A stretch of DNA of 57,058 nucleotides from Gemmatimonadaceae bacterium. GTDB taxonomy: Bacteria; Gemmatimonadota; Gemmatimonadetes; Gemmatimonadales; Gemmatimonadaceae. The position numbers were made by a program, and so were the translations under genes. The stretch covers positions 1 through 57,058 of the forward strand of contig DASXKV010000060.1 of NCBI GenBank assembly GCA_036496605.1, given 5' to 3'. Positions 24,692 to 34,688 of this stretch are shown here, one piece after another (positions within the stretch are counted from its first letter, which is position 1; the number at the start of each line of letters is the position of its first letter). The notes under the pieces were generated by a model that worked only from the letters and a program-made list of their open reading frames with translations, was not told the origin of the DNA and ran no database searches.

Positions 24692-27288
24692 CGAAACGCT
24701 CATCGCTCTCGTCGCGCTTTCGCGGCGTCGTGCGCCGTCGAAGAGTTGAAGCCGAGCTGGCCGAGGAGCTGGACTTTCACCTCCAGATGCAGGCGAGAAA
24801 GCATCGCCAGATGGGAGTCGGCGACGACGAAGCCCTCCGCTTGGCGCGACTCGAGTTCGGGAACATCGAATTGGTCAAAGAGGACGCTCGCGACGTGCGC
24901 GGAGCGCGCCCGATCGAAGACCTCTTCGCTGACGTGCGGTATGGATGGCGTGGACTCTGGCGCGCTCCCGTCTTCTCTCTCTGCGTCGTTCTCACCAACG
25001 GACTCGGCGTCGGACTGATCACGAGCGTGTTCACGATCTTCGATGCATACGTCCTCCGTCCGTTCGACATACGCGATCCGTACTCACTCTATTCGGTCCA
25101 GTGGCTCGATCGATCCGGCCACGTGCACGATTTCACCGCGCGTAACGCGGTCGCATTGCGTACGTCGTCGGCTGCCATTGCCGATGTCACGGGTTATAGG
25201 ACGTTCTCCGCACGGCTCAACATGGTGCCGGTCGCGGGTGATGCCGTCACCGCGAACTACTTCGGCGTCACCGGCGTGCGAGCGGCGATTGGACGGACCC
25301 TTCGCGCCGATGACGATTACGCGCCGGTGGTTATCCTGAGTCACGCCCTCTGGCAAAGGAGCTTCGGGTCGGACTCGAGCATCATCGGGACGTCGCTGCC
25401 GATTCGTGGCGCGAGCTTTCGCGTTGTCGGAGTGGCGCAGGAGGGTTTCGCCGGCTTCTTCAAGAAGCCGCGGGATTTCTGGATACCAGTCGGCGCAATG
25501 CCCCGTACCGATTCAACTCGGAGCGCCGCCGACAATCCACTATCGATCATCGTTAGGCTACGGCCCGGGGTGGCGAGCGCCCGAGCGCAGGCGTTCATCA
25601 CCGCAGTACTGCAATCGACAACCGCTTCGCTACCAGACAGCAGTCGCGTGCTGCGGGCATTGCTCATGTCCCGCGCGACGCCGGTTGCTTCATCCCGCAG
25701 CGCGTTACTCGCTTTCGCGCCGCTCTTCGTGGCCTTCGCGCTCGTCCTCGCCCTCGCGTGCGCAAACGTCGCGAGCATGCTGCTCGCTCGCGGCATGACG
25801 CGTCAACGCGAGCTCGGAACGCGACTGGCGCTCGGTGCAACTCGCGCGCGGATCGTTAGGCAGCTGGTGACGGAATGCGTCGTCCTGGCGATGCCCGCCG
25901 TCGCCCAGGGGTTCGGAATGGCGTGGCTGGTCGTCCGTTTGGGGGTCGTTGCGCTTTTTGCGACCCTGCCACCGGACCTCACGGCGTTCGTCCGTCTCGT
26001 GCCGATCCATCCGGACGCTCGCGTGCTCGTCTTCGCCATGGTCACCTCGACCGCGTCAGCGTTTCTCTTCGGTGTCACGCCCGCGCTGGAGGCGACACGG
26101 ATTGCCGTCGTCGACGCCATTCGCGGCAACCTTGGCGGCCAGTCGCCGAGCCGTGTACGCGGGCGGCTCGTGATCGCGGAAGTGATCGTCGCCACGCTTC
26201 TTCTCAGCATCGCCGGTGTGCTGCTGCGAGAGGCGGCGCGCCTGGGACGCATGGACACTGGACTGCACACTCGTGAGGTCGTCTCGGTCGAGGTGCAGGA
26301 TCGGGCGCGGCTACCCGTACTTGGCGCGCTGCGACAGAGTCCGTCCGTCGACGCAATCTCGACCGCGGTCTCCCTTCCGCTCGACATGCGGTACTCGACG
26401 GCTATCGCGATTGCCGGCGACTCGACGCGTGTGCCGATGTTATACAATCGTGTGTCGGCGTCGTACTTCGATTTGCTGAAGATCGATCTCGTCGGCGGGC
26501 GAACGTTCACGCCCGATGAGGAGCAGGAGTCCAGCGGAACGGTGATCGTGAGCGAGACGGCGGCCCATCGACTCTGGCCGGGCGCCAGCCCGGTTGGCCG
26601 CCTCGTTAGGCTCGAGCTGCCGGGGCCGGGCGATCCACTCGCCCGCACGCAAAACGCGCGTGTCGTTGGGGTCGTGCGCGATGTCGTCGTGAACTCGCTC
26701 GACGAGGGCCGCAATCGCCCCATATTCTACCTTCCGCAATCGTTGGAGATGTCAGCTTGCTGCTTTCTCGTCCGCGTGCGTGGCAACCCGGTCGCGACCA
26801 AACGGAATCTCGAGGCGGAGCTGGAGAAGCGGCTACCAGGAGCGGTCGACCGCATCGATGTGCTCGACACGTTCGTTGCCGGGGCCTTGTATCCGTACCG
26901 AGTGGCCTACTGGGTTGCACTCGGTCTTGGGCTTCTCGCGCTTGGCCTCACGGTGATCGGCGTCTATGGTGTCGTCGCTTATATGGTGAGCCATCGTGCT
27001 CGCGAGCTCGGCGTGCGGATCGCCCTCGGTGCAACGGCCAGAGACGTCCTCGGGCTCGTTCTCTTGCAGTCCGTGCGACAGACCGCCGCCGGCGCCGCAA
27101 TTGGCGCGGCCGTCGCGCTTGGCGTCGTCCAGATTCTGAGTGCAAATATCGAGAGCATGCCACGATTCGACGGCATCGCGTTTCTCGGCGCGATCGGCGC
27201 AGTGCTGGTGGCCTGTGTCGCGGCAGTGTTCCTGCCGGCACGCGCGGCACTGCGCGTGGACCCCAGCATCGTGTTGCGACAGGACTAG
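24688..27288 (+). CDS. ADOP-family MacB/FtsX-like ABC transporter permease (first copy)
   Basis: An 866-residue permease. The N-terminal ~90 residues are the permease prefix domain (EAELAEELDFHLQMQARKHR, ALRLARLEFGNIE), followed by TM1, a MacB periplasmic core domain, three membrane helices (FAPLFVAFALVLALACANVA; ARGMTRQRELGTRLALGA), then a second core domain and a second FtsX block ending LPARAALRVDPSIVLRQD. This duplicated layout is the acidobacterial-type orphan permease: no ATPase gene is adjacent. Members probably do mechanotransmission or export with an unlinked MacB-like ATPase. The start ATG overlaps the padR stop. The gene carries three in-frame GTT-AGG motif copies. Confidence 0.92.
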   Translation: MTKRSSLSSRFRGVVRRRRVEAELAEELDFHLQMQARKHRQMGVGDDEALRLARLEFGNIELVKEDARDVRGARPIEDLFADVRYGWRGLWRAPVFSLCVVLTNGLGVGLITSVFTIFDAYVLRPFDIRDPYSLYSVQWLDRSGHVHDFTARNAVALRTSSAAIADVTGYRTFSARLNMVPVAGDAVTANYFGVTGVRAAIGRTLRADDDYAPVVILSHALWQRSFGSDSSIIGTSLPIRGASFRVVGVAQEGFAGFFKKPRDFWIPVGAMPRTDSTRSAADNPLSIIVRLRPGVASARAQAFITAVLQSTTASLPDSSRVLRALLMSRATPVASSRSALLAFAPLFVAFALVLALACANVASMLLARGMTRQRELGTRLALGATRARIVRQLVTECVVLAMPAVAQGFGMAWLVVRLGVVALFATLPPDLTAFVRLVPIHPDARVLVFAMVTSTASAFLFGVTPALEATRIAVVDAIRGNLGGQSPSRVRGRLVIAEVIVATLLLSIAGVLLREAARLGRMDTGLHTREVVSVEVQDRARLPVLGALRQSPSVDAISTAVSLPLDMRYSTAIAIAGDSTRVPMLYNRVSASYFDLLKIDLVGGRTFTPDEEQESSGTVIVSETAAHRLWPGASPVGRLVRLELPGPGDPLARTQNARVVGVVRDVVVNSLDEGRNRPIFYLPQSLEMSACCFLVRVRGNPVATKRNLEAELEKRLPGAVDRIDVLDTFVAGALYPYRVAYWVALGLGLLALGLTVIGVYGVVAYMVSHRARELGVRIALGATARDVLGLVLLQSVRQTAAGAAIGAAVALGVVQILSANIESMPRFDGIAFLGAIGAVLVACVAAVFLPARAALRVDPSIVLRQD

Positions 27289-27338
27289 GCCCCGTTCGGG
27301 TCGCGAGCGCTTGACCGGCTCCGCACCGTCGCTCATCT

Positions 27339-27364
27339 TTAAGACTCTCCATAAAGACTCTTTA
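27339..27364 (+). promoter_or_regulatory. Operator of the second PadR gene
   Basis: A perfect palindrome TAAAGA-C-TCTTTA (27352-27364) is preceded 13 bp upstream by a related half TTAAGACTCT (27339-27348), giving a direct repeat of the core AAGACTCT. It lies 20-45 bp before the padR ATG at 27384. The core is unlike the GTGTCGA core of the first padR, which suggests the two repressors do not cross-regulate. Confidence 0.6.
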
Positions 27365-27383
27365 GGTAACCGCCTGCCCATCG

Positions 27384-27725
27384 ATGAGCGAATCCCTCGC
27401 CGTCACCAAGGGAACGTTGGACGTCATCGTCCTTCGCGCGCTCGCGTGGCGCGAGATGCACGGCTTCGAGATCGTCAGCTGGATCGAGGACTCGACCAGG
27501 GAAACACTCGATCTCACCGACGCCGCCGTGTACCAGGCGCTCTACCGAATGGAGAAGCGCGGACTCGTCAAGGCGGTGTGGGGCGTGACCGAGAACAACC
27601 GCCGCGCCAGGTACTACCGGTTGACGAAGCCCGGCAATGCCCATCTGCATAACGAGACGCGGCGTTGGCTCGAGTACTCTTCGCTCATCACTGGATTGCT
27701 CACCGCTCCCATCGCCGCGAGATAG
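27384..27725 (+). CDS. PadR-family transcriptional repressor (second copy)
   Basis: A 113-residue PadR protein: VTKGTLDVIVLRALAWREMH, GFEIVSWIEDSTRETLDLTD, AAVYQALYRMEKRGLVKAVW and RRARYYRLTKPGNAHL. It shares the winged-helix plan of the first copy, but the sequence in the recognition region (DAAVYQALYRME versus QGSLYPALHRLE) differs, in line with its different operator. Its stop codon is two bases before the permease ATG. Ligand unknown; PadR proteins of this short class usually respond to small amphipathic compounds. Confidence 0.93.
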   Translation: MSESLAVTKGTLDVIVLRALAWREMHGFEIVSWIEDSTRETLDLTDAAVYQALYRMEKRGLVKAVWGVTENNRRARYYRLTKPGNAHLHNETRRWLEYSSLITGLLTAPIAAR

Positions 27726-27727
27726 CG

Positions 27728-30469
27728 ATGACGCCTCGTCCGGAGCGTGAACGAAAGGTCGACCTCGCGCTCGAGCGAAAGGTCGACATTCAACGGGCCG
27801 TCGACGAGGAGATCGCGCTCCATCTCGAGTTGCGCATTCAGGATTTGCTCGCGCGCGGACACTCGCTCGAGGAGGCGCGCGCCATTGCGCTCCAGCGCTT
27901 TGGTCCGCTCGAAGAAACGCGCACGCAGCTCGCCACTACTGCATCCATACGGGTTCGACACATGCGCCTCACCGACGAGCTCGACGCCCTCCGACAGGAC
28001 GTCGCCTACAGCATTCGCCAACTGCGGCGCGCTCCGGCATTCGCGTCCGCCGTGATCATTGCGCTGGGTCTCGGCGTTGGCGCAAACGCGACGATGTTCG
28101 GCGCGATCGATCAACTGTTGCTGCGGCCGCCGGCGCACGTTGCCGAACCCTCGCGTTTGATGACGGTCGCCTTTCGCGATGTTCGACGTGACGCCTCGCA
28201 TCTCCAAAGCGTGCTCTCGTTCCCGATCTTCCGAGACCTCGCAAGTGAGAACAGCGTCTTCGCGACGGTCGGTATCTATCGCCCTGTCTCGATCGATTTG
28301 GAAAGTGGGCCGGAGGCGAAGTCGCTCCCAGCGATCCTCGCGAACGCGGATTACTTCCGCGCGCTTGGCGTACGGCCGCTCGCCGGACGGTTTTTCAGCG
28401 ATGACGAAGCCGGCAATCGCCCGGGCGGTCCGGTGGCGGTCCTCGGTTATGAATTCTGGCAGCGCACCTACGGCGGCGACATCGCAGTGATCGGAAGGAC
28501 CATCCAACTGGCTGATGCACCGCACACAGTCATCGGCATCGCGCCGGAGGGGTTCAATGGTTTAGGGCTTACTCGAGTGGACGTGTGGCTCCCGCTGACG
28601 GACGGTCTCCCGCCGGCGGCAATTGCCGTCCTGGCCGAGCAACGGCAGAGCTACTCGTATTCCATCGTCGCGCGACTTGTCCCTGGCGTCGGCATCGGCC
28701 GCGCCGCGGAGGTTGCCACGACGGCACTGACCAGAGGTGCCGTCGCTTCCGGGACGAGCGAGGCCGAGTTGCGCGCGCTCGGCCGTCGCGTCGAGTTGAC
28801 GAGCGTTCTCCCACGCGATGCGCGCGCCGATGAACCCGAAGCGCGCGTCGCCGAGCTCCTCGGTGGCGTGTCGCTGTTCGTGCTCCTCCTTGCGTGCGCG
28901 AACGTCATGAACCTTCAGCTCGCGCGTGGCATCCGGCTTCGCCGCGAGATTGCCGTGCGCATCGCCCTCGGTGTCAGTGCCGGACGACTCATTCGCCAGC
29001 TGGCCCTCGATTGCCTGTTGCTGGCCATGGCTGGCGGCGTCACCGGTTTGATCATCGCGCGTTTCGGTGGTCGCTTCGTGCGCGACACGCTTCTTGGCGG
29101 CTCGCTCGGATCGATTGCGCCGAGCGATTCGCGAGTTCTCATCTTCTCGTTGATCGTCGCGCTGGTCGCCGGGCTCGCCACCGGTCTCATACCCGCGTTG
29201 GCGATGCTGCACCCAAATCTGGTGCTTTCCCTGAGGGAGGGCTCGCGAAGCAGCGACTCCAGGCGGACGAGTCGCGTGCGGTCCGCATTGCTCGGAGTGC
29301 AGGCAGCGCTGACGATGGTACTGCTGGTTGGGACGGGTCTGTTCGTGCTCAGCCTTCGCCGCATCGAGGCAGTGCCTCTCGGCTTCGATCCTTCGCACTC
29401 GGGCGTTGCGCGACTCAATCTGAGCGGACGACGCATGCCTCCGCTCGCCAATCAGACATCGGAGGAGAGAGCACAGTCGCGCCTGACGTTTCGCCGACTC
29501 GAGGAAGTCGCTCGCGAAACTCCCGGTGTCACTGCGGCAGCCGTCGCGCTGACTGCGCCATTCGAAGGTAGTTACGGCGCGGGCGTCACAATTCCGGGCC
29601 GTGATTCGGTTCCGGTGACGCGCGACGGGGGACCGTACTTCAATGCCATCTCGTCCGATTACTTCGCGGCCATCGGTTCCCGGCTCATCGCGGGCCGAGC
29701 CTTTACGACTGCCGATCAAACCACGGCGCCCCGCGTGGTGATCGTGAATGAAACCGCGGCGCGATTATGGTGGCCCAGCGAGAACGCGCTCGACAAATGC
29801 GTCCGCATCGGCGATGTCACGCAACCATGTGCGCAAGTCGTCGGCATCGCACAGAACACGCATCGGCGGCAGATCGTCGAGGATGATTTCGTCCAGTTCT
29901 TCGTGCCGATCGATCAAGCGGATCCGCTCACGCCCGGTGTGGTCCTCTTCCGCACGGCGGGAAGCTCGGAGCGCGCGATTCCGGTCGTGCAGCGCCGCTT
30001 GCAGAACGCGGTCGCCGGTCTTCCGTACGTCGCCGTGCGTCCACTCGATGCGCTGGTGATGCCGCGCATGCGCTCGTGGAAGCTCGGCGCGGCGATGTTC
30101 GGAGTCTTTGGTGGACTTGCGCTCGTGCTGGCGACGATCGGCTTGTACAGCGTGCTCGCCTACGATGTCGCGCGACGACGCTATGAGCTCGCGCTACGAC
30201 GTGCGCTCGGTGCGCCGGCGCGAAGCCTGACGACGATGGTCGTTACGCGGGGCATCGGAGCCGTCGGCATCGGCGCGCTCGCCGGTGCCGTGCTGGCACT
30301 CGGCTCGCAGCGAATCATCGAGCCAATGCTCTTCCAGACGTCGTCGCGAGATCCCGTCGTGTACGGTTGCGTCGCTCTCTTGATTGCCGTCATCAGCCTG
30401 GCCGCGACAGCCTTACCAGGACTTCGCGCGGCGCAAGTCAATCCTGGAATTTCACTGCGCGGCGATTGA
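27728..30469 (+). CDS. ADOP-family MacB/FtsX-like ABC transporter permease (second copy)
   Basis: A 913-residue permease of the same layout as the first copy: prefix domain (AVDEEIALHLELRIQDLLAR, AIALQRFGPLEETRT), TM1 at FASAVIIALGLGVGANATMF, core domain, central helices with LFVLLLACANVMNLQLARGI and RREIAVRIALGVSAGRLIRQ, second core and C-terminal FtsX block (RRRYELALRRALGAPARSLT) ending LRAAQVNPGISLRGD. The N-terminus carries a short duplication, ERKVDLALERKVDI. No ATPase gene is nearby. It is coupled to the second padR and probably repressed by it. Confidence 0.92.
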   Translation: MTPRPERERKVDLALERKVDIQRAVDEEIALHLELRIQDLLARGHSLEEARAIALQRFGPLEETRTQLATTASIRVRHMRLTDELDALRQDVAYSIRQLRRAPAFASAVIIALGLGVGANATMFGAIDQLLLRPPAHVAEPSRLMTVAFRDVRRDASHLQSVLSFPIFRDLASENSVFATVGIYRPVSIDLESGPEAKSLPAILANADYFRALGVRPLAGRFFSDDEAGNRPGGPVAVLGYEFWQRTYGGDIAVIGRTIQLADAPHTVIGIAPEGFNGLGLTRVDVWLPLTDGLPPAAIAVLAEQRQSYSYSIVARLVPGVGIGRAAEVATTALTRGAVASGTSEAELRALGRRVELTSVLPRDARADEPEARVAELLGGVSLFVLLLACANVMNLQLARGIRLRREIAVRIALGVSAGRLIRQLALDCLLLAMAGGVTGLIIARFGGRFVRDTLLGGSLGSIAPSDSRVLIFSLIVALVAGLATGLIPALAMLHPNLVLSLREGSRSSDSRRTSRVRSALLGVQAALTMVLLVGTGLFVLSLRRIEAVPLGFDPSHSGVARLNLSGRRMPPLANQTSEERAQSRLTFRRLEEVARETPGVTAAAVALTAPFEGSYGAGVTIPGRDSVPVTRDGGPYFNAISSDYFAAIGSRLIAGRAFTTADQTTAPRVVIVNETAARLWWPSENALDKCVRIGDVTQPCAQVVGIAQNTHRRQIVEDDFVQFFVPIDQADPLTPGVVLFRTAGSSERAIPVVQRRLQNAVAGLPYVAVRPLDALVMPRMRSWKLGAAMFGVFGGLALVLATIGLYSVLAYDVARRRYELALRRALGAPARSLTTMVVTRGIGAVGIGALAGAVLALGSQRIIEPMLFQTSSRDPVVYGCVALLIAVISLAATALPGLRAAQVNPGISLRGD

Positions 30470-30498
30470 GTAGATCCTCACAGAACGGTGCGCTGAGT

Positions 30499-32649
30499 TC
30501 ACGACCACTTCAAACTGACGTCGGCGATCGGTAACGTGCGAACCCTCTTGCCGGTCGCGGCGAAGATGGCGTTGCAGACCGCCGGCGCCGCGGCCGGAAG
30601 ACCGGGCTCGCCCAACCCCGTAGGCGGCGCGGAGGACTTGATGAACTCCACGTCGACGATCGCAGGCGAGTGATTCATCCGCAGCATCCGGTACTCACCG
30701 AAATTGCTCTGCGCAGCGGCGCCGCGCTCGATCGTGAGTTTCTGAAACCACGCCGCGCTGATGCCGTCGAGCATCGCGCCCTGCACCTGGCTCTCCGCTG
30801 CGCTGAGATTGATGATCGTGCCGGCATCGACGACGGCGGTCAGCTTCTTGATCGCGACCTCGCCTTCGCCGCTCACCGTGACGTCGGCGACAATCGCGAC
30901 GTAGGCGTTGTTGGTATGCGTGATCGCGAAGCCCTGCCCTTCGCCACGCAGACGCGACTTGCCCCAACCCGCCTTCTCGGTCGCGCGCTTGAGCACCGTC
31001 GTCATCTTCGCGGCGTCGAATCCCCGGCCGGCTCCGGCCGGAACCGCGCCTAACAAGTCGAGCGTGAACGCGAGCGGATCGCGGCCAGCCGCGTGGGCTA
31101 GCTCGTCGACGAAACATTGTGTCGCCCACGTGTTGCCGTTGTCGCCGGGCGCACGCCAGTAACCCGTTGGAATGCCCGCCGGCAATTTGCTCGACTTCAC
31201 TTCCGAGCCCGGGAATGCGATGAACGGGAAGCCGCCAGCCGACATGTCGCCGGGACCGCCCTGCATCTTCACGAACGCATCGTGCAGCGCCACTACTTTG
31301 CCGGAAGCGTCGAGGCCCGCGGTGAAATAGTGCCAGCCGTTCGAGCGGTAATTGTCGTGCGCGAAGTCGTCCTCGCGCCGCCACACGAGCTTCACCGGCG
31401 TTCCCTCGAGTTTCTTCGCGATGGCAGCCGCCTCGATCGAAAACTCGTTGCTGCCGCGCCGGCCGAAGCCACCGCCGAGTCGCGTGATGTGCACGACCAC
31501 GTCCTTCGGCGCGAGGCCGAGGCCGCGCGTGACGAGACTCTGCCCGCTCGCAGGAATCTGCGTCGGCGTCCACATCTCCATCACGCCATTCTTGAAGAGC
31601 GCCGTGCAGTTCTGCGGCTCGAGCGTCGCGTGTGCGAGGAAGGGATAGTGGTAGATCGCCTCCACCACTTTCGTACCTGCCGCAAGTGGGGCGGGCGGTG
31701 TGGCCCGCGCGAGGTGCTCCGCCTGCTTCGCCATCTCCGCGCTGTTTTGACTTGCGACGGCGCCCTCGTCCCACTTCACCGTTAGGCCCTTGGCGGCGCT
31801 GAATGCGTTCCACGTCGAATCGGCGATGATGGCAACGCCCGATGTCAGTCCCTCGATGCCGTCGAGCACGAAGGCGTCGCGCACACCGGGGCGTTTCTTC
31901 ACTTCGTCGATGTTGGCGCTCACGACTTTGCCGCCGAACACGGGGCATTTCGTGTATGTCGCGTACACCATCCCGGGCAGGCGCACATCGAGGCCGAAGA
32001 GCGGCGCGCCCCGCACGATCTTCTGGTTGTCGACGCCGGGCACGCGTGTGCCGATCAGCTTGAAGTCCTTGGGGTCCTTGAGCGGAGCGTTCGCGGGCGG
32101 CGTTAGGCTTGCGGCCTTCGTCGCGAGCTCGCCGTAGGTCGCTCGGCGCTTCGAGGCAGCGTGAATGACGGCGCCTTTTTGAGTTTCGCACTCGCCACCC
32201 GAGACGCCCCACGTCTGCGCGGCAGCCTCGATGAGCATCGCGCGCGCCGTCGCGCCGGCGCGACGCAGCGCTGTGAAATTCCCGGTCGTCGAGCCGCTCC
32301 CGACCGAGAACTGCCGGCCATAGGCAGGATTCAAGTCACCTTGCACGACGGTCACCTGCTCCCACGCGACGTCGAGCTCCTCGGCAACGATCATCGGAAG
32401 CGACGTCTTGATGCCCTGCCCCATCTCGGAATTCGGTGCGATGATCGACACCGCGCCGCTCGGCGCGATGCTGATAAAGGCGTTCGGTGCGAACGTGTCG
32501 GCACTGCCGGTCAGCGTCTTCGCGAATGCGGACGAAGTTCCAAAACGCAGATACGTGCCGACGAGAAGGCCGCCACCGGCGAGCGCGCCGGCCTTGATGA
32601 ACGCGCGACGATCCACGACCGGCGAGGAAGGATTGACGGAGCGTTTCAT
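30499..32649 (-). CDS. Molybdenum hydroxylase large subunit (isoquinoline 1-oxidoreductase beta-like)
   Basis: A 716-residue xanthine-dehydrogenase-family Mo-cofactor subunit. A Tat signal is visible ([19 protein letters not shown]), so the folded enzyme is exported. Mo-pterin-binding stretches include [60 protein letters not shown] and the late [20 protein letters not shown], which holds the glutamate expected to act as catalytic base. The layout (two Mo-domain halves, no FAD subunit) is that of isoquinoline oxidoreductase/aldehyde dehydrogenase pairs that pass electrons to cytochromes. It overlaps the 2Fe-2S gene by 4 bp (ATGA). The substrate is probably an aldehyde or N-heterocycle, not determined. 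Confidence 0.9.
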   Translation of the reverse strand: MKRSVNPSSPVVDRRAFIKAGALAGGGLLVGTYLRFGTSSAFAKTLTGSADTFAPNAFISIAPSGAVSIIAPNSEMGQGIKTSLPMIVAEELDVAWEQVTVVQGDLNPAYGRQFSVGSGSTTGNFTALRRAGATARAMLIEAAAQTWGVSGGECETQKGAVIHAASKRRATYGELATKAASLTPPANAPLKDPKDFKLIGTRVPGVDNQKIVRGAPLFGLDVRLPGMVYATYTKCPVFGGKVVSANIDEVKKRPGVRDAFVLDGIEGLTSGVAIIADSTWNAFSAAKGLTVKWDEGAVASQNSAEMAKQAEHLARATPPAPLAAGTKVVEAIYHYPFLAHATLEPQNCTALFKNGVMEMWTPTQIPASGQSLVTRGLGLAPKDVVVHITRLGGGFGRRGSNEFSIEAAAIAKKLEGTPVKLVWRREDDFAHDNYRSNGWHYFTAGLDASGKVVALHDAFVKMQGGPGDMSAGGFPFIAFPGSEVKSSKLPAGIPTGYWRAPGDNGNTWATQCFVDELAHAAGRDPLAFTLDLLGAVPAGAGRGFDAAKMTTVLKRATEKAGWGKSRLRGEGQGFAITHTNNAYVAIVADVTVSGEGEVAIKKLTAVVDAGTIINLSAAESQVQGAMLDGISAAWFQKLTIERGAAAQSNFGEYRMLRMNHSPAIVDVEFIKSSAPPTGLGEPGLPAAAPAVCNAIFAATGKRVRTLPIADVSLKWS

Positions 32650-33137
32650 GTCCGGCCTCCATTCGCCGGCGTGCCACTGCCGGCGAGTTCGGCGGCCCGC
32701 TTGATGCCGGCGCGGATGCGGACGTAGGACGCGCAGCGACACAAGTTGCCGGCCATCGTGCGGTCGATTTCGGCGTCGTTCGGGCGCGGGCTGCGTTTGA
32801 GCAACGCTGCCGCCGTCATGATCTGTCCCGCCTGGCAATACCCGCACTGCGGCACGTCGAGCTCAGACCAAGCTTGCTGCAGCGGATGCGCTCCAGCGGG
32901 GTCGAGGCCCTCGATCGTGGTGATCTCCGCGCGTCCGACGCTGGAGACTGGCGTCTGGCACGCACGCGTGGGCGTGCCGTTGAGATGGACGGTGCACGCC
33001 CCGCACGCGCCGATGCCGCAGCCGTATTTCGTGCCGACGAGGCCCAGGGAATCGCGCAGCACCCACAACAGCGGAGTATCCGGCGTCACGTCCACCGAGT
33101 GAGACTGGCCATTCACGCTGACGGTGTATTTGCTCAT
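32646..33137 (-). CDS. Molybdenum hydroxylase 2Fe-2S subunit (isoquinoline 1-oxidoreductase alpha-like)
   Basis: A 163-residue electron-transfer subunit with two 2Fe-2S clusters. The plant-ferredoxin-type cluster uses Cys40, Cys45, Cys48 and Cys60 ([16 protein letters not shown]). The helical-domain cluster uses Cys98, Cys101, Cys133 and Cys135 ([18 protein letters not shown]). All eight are present. It is the first gene of a two-gene operon with the Mo subunit. The 15-mer GTGCTTAACGAGGCG lies about 50 bp upstream and recurs upstream of the SGNH gene at 49678. A decayed copy of its 5' half lies at 49968-50082. Confidence 0.95.
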   Translation of the reverse strand: MSKYTVSVNGQSHSVDVTPDTPLLWVLRDSLGLVGTKYGCGIGACGACTVHLNGTPTRACQTPVSSVGRAEITTIEGLDPAGAHPLQQAWSELDVPQCGYCQAGQIMTAAALLKRSPRPNDAEIDRTMAGNLCRCASYVRIRAGIKRAAELAGSGTPANGGRT

Positions 33138-33345
33138 AAGCGCGGAGGTAACAGGTCTGATTCCCCGAAGCTCGAGGCAATCCCCGGGTGCTTAACGAGG
33201 CGAACGAGCTTCCTCGCGGCGGCACGATGGAGGTGCCGAGTCATCCTTATACTACAGGCCGTGGAGACCATGTCAAAAAGAAGATGGCCCGTCCGTGTCG
33301 GCGGGCCAGTCCTTCGCGCCACCGTACAGCACTGACCGGATTTTC

Positions 33346-34686
33346 ATGGGCATGTCCAACTTGCTCGCGGCGCGATCTCAGATGGCGGTGTCACTCGCCT
33401 TTCACATTGTATTTGCGGAGGTTGGAATCGCACTGCCGCTCATGATGACGATTGCCGAGTGGCGGTGGCTGCGAAGCGGTAAGACGGTATACCTGGAGAT
33501 CGCGAAGCGTTGGGCAAAGGGCACCGCGATCCTGTTTGCCGTTGGCGCCGTGTCAGGGACGGTACTGTCGTTCGAGTTGGGCTTACTCTGGCCCAGCTTC
33601 ATGCGCTTCGCCGGCGCGATCATCGGCATGCCGTTCTCGCTCGAGGGATTCGCCTTCTTCACCGAGGCGATCTTTATCGGCGTGTACCTGTACGGCTGGG
33701 ACCGGATTCCGGCTCGCGCACACCTGGCCGCTGGAGCGCTGGTCGCTCTCAGCGGGACACTTTCTGGAATCTTCGTCGTGACCGCGAACGCATGGATGAA
33801 TGCGCCCACCGGCTTTCGTGTCGTCAATGGTCAACCGGTTGAGGTGAATCCGATCGCGGCGATGATGAACCCTGCGGCGTTCTCACAAACACTGCACATG
33901 ATCATCGCGGCGTACGCTGCAACGGCTTTGGCGGTCGCCGGAATTCACGCTTACGTCTTGTTGCGTCGACGCGAAGCGTCGCTGAGCGAGCCACTTGGGA
34001 ACTTCCACCGTGCGGCGCTGGTGGTTTCGCTCACGGTCGGGATTCCCGCGGCGATCGTCCAGCCAATCTCGGGGGACATCAGCGCCCGCTTTGTCGCGCG
34101 ACACCAACCAGCGAAGCTCGCGGCAATGGAGGGCCAGTTCGAGACGGAACAGGGCGCTCCGCTCCGCCTCGGTGGATGGCCGGACGTGTCGAAGGAGACG
34201 ACACGGTTCGCAATAGAAATCCCGCGCGGCCTTTCGCTGTTGGCGTACCACGATCCAAGTGCAACCGTGCGCGGCCTGAAGGATTTCCCGCGCGACGTCT
34301 GGCCGCCCGTTCCGATCGTGCACTTTGGATTTCAGATCATGGTTGCTCTCGGGACAACGATGGCAATCGTCGCGCTGTGGGCAGGGTCGGTCGCTGTGCG
34401 TCGACGCCGGCTGCAATACGATGCGAGCGATAGGTGGCTCTTGCTCGCCCTGGTCATCGTCGCGCCCTTTGGTTTCCTCGCGACCGAAGCAGGGTGGTTT
34501 GTCACCGAAGTGGGGCGCCAGCCATGGATCGTGTATGGCGTGCTCAAAACGAGCGATGCAGTGACGCCTATGCCCGGCCTCATTGTTCCGTTCCTGCTCG
34601 TGACTCTGCTCTACTGCAGTCTTGGTGTAGCGGTCATCTGGCTCTTGCGGCGACAAATCGTTCCGACGACACACCCCGGCCGCTGA
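33346..34686 (+). CDS. cydA: Cytochrome bd-type quinol oxidase subunit I
   Basis: A 446-residue membrane subunit with about nine helices. Haem ligands are visible: His in LAFHIVFAE (near residue 19), His in FSQTLHMIIAAYA, and the quinol-side EGFAFFTEAIFIGVYLYGWD. The segment GWFVTEVGRQPWIVYG is the family hallmark after the Q-loop. The Q-loop region is short, so this is the CIO/short-Q-loop class, which is often cyanide-tolerant. The enzyme oxidises quinol and reduces oxygen to water with high affinity. Two ATGs (33346, 33352) are possible. It lies two bases upstream of cydB. Confidence 0.93.
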   Translation: MGMSNLLAARSQMAVSLAFHIVFAEVGIALPLMMTIAEWRWLRSGKTVYLEIAKRWAKGTAILFAVGAVSGTVLSFELGLLWPSFMRFAGAIIGMPFSLEGFAFFTEAIFIGVYLYGWDRIPARAHLAAGALVALSGTLSGIFVVTANAWMNAPTGFRVVNGQPVEVNPIAAMMNPAAFSQTLHMIIAAYAATALAVAGIHAYVLLRRREASLSEPLGNFHRAALVVSLTVGIPAAIVQPISGDISARFVARHQPAKLAAMEGQFETEQGAPLRLGGWPDVSKETTRFAIEIPRGLSLLAYHDPSATVRGLKDFPRDVWPPVPIVHFGFQIMVALGTTMAIVALWAGSVAVRRRRLQYDASDRWLLLALVIVAPFGFLATEAGWFVTEVGRQPWIVYGVLKTSDAVTPMPGLIVPFLLVTLLYCSLGVAVIWLLRRQIVPTTHPGR

Positions 34687-34688
34687 AA

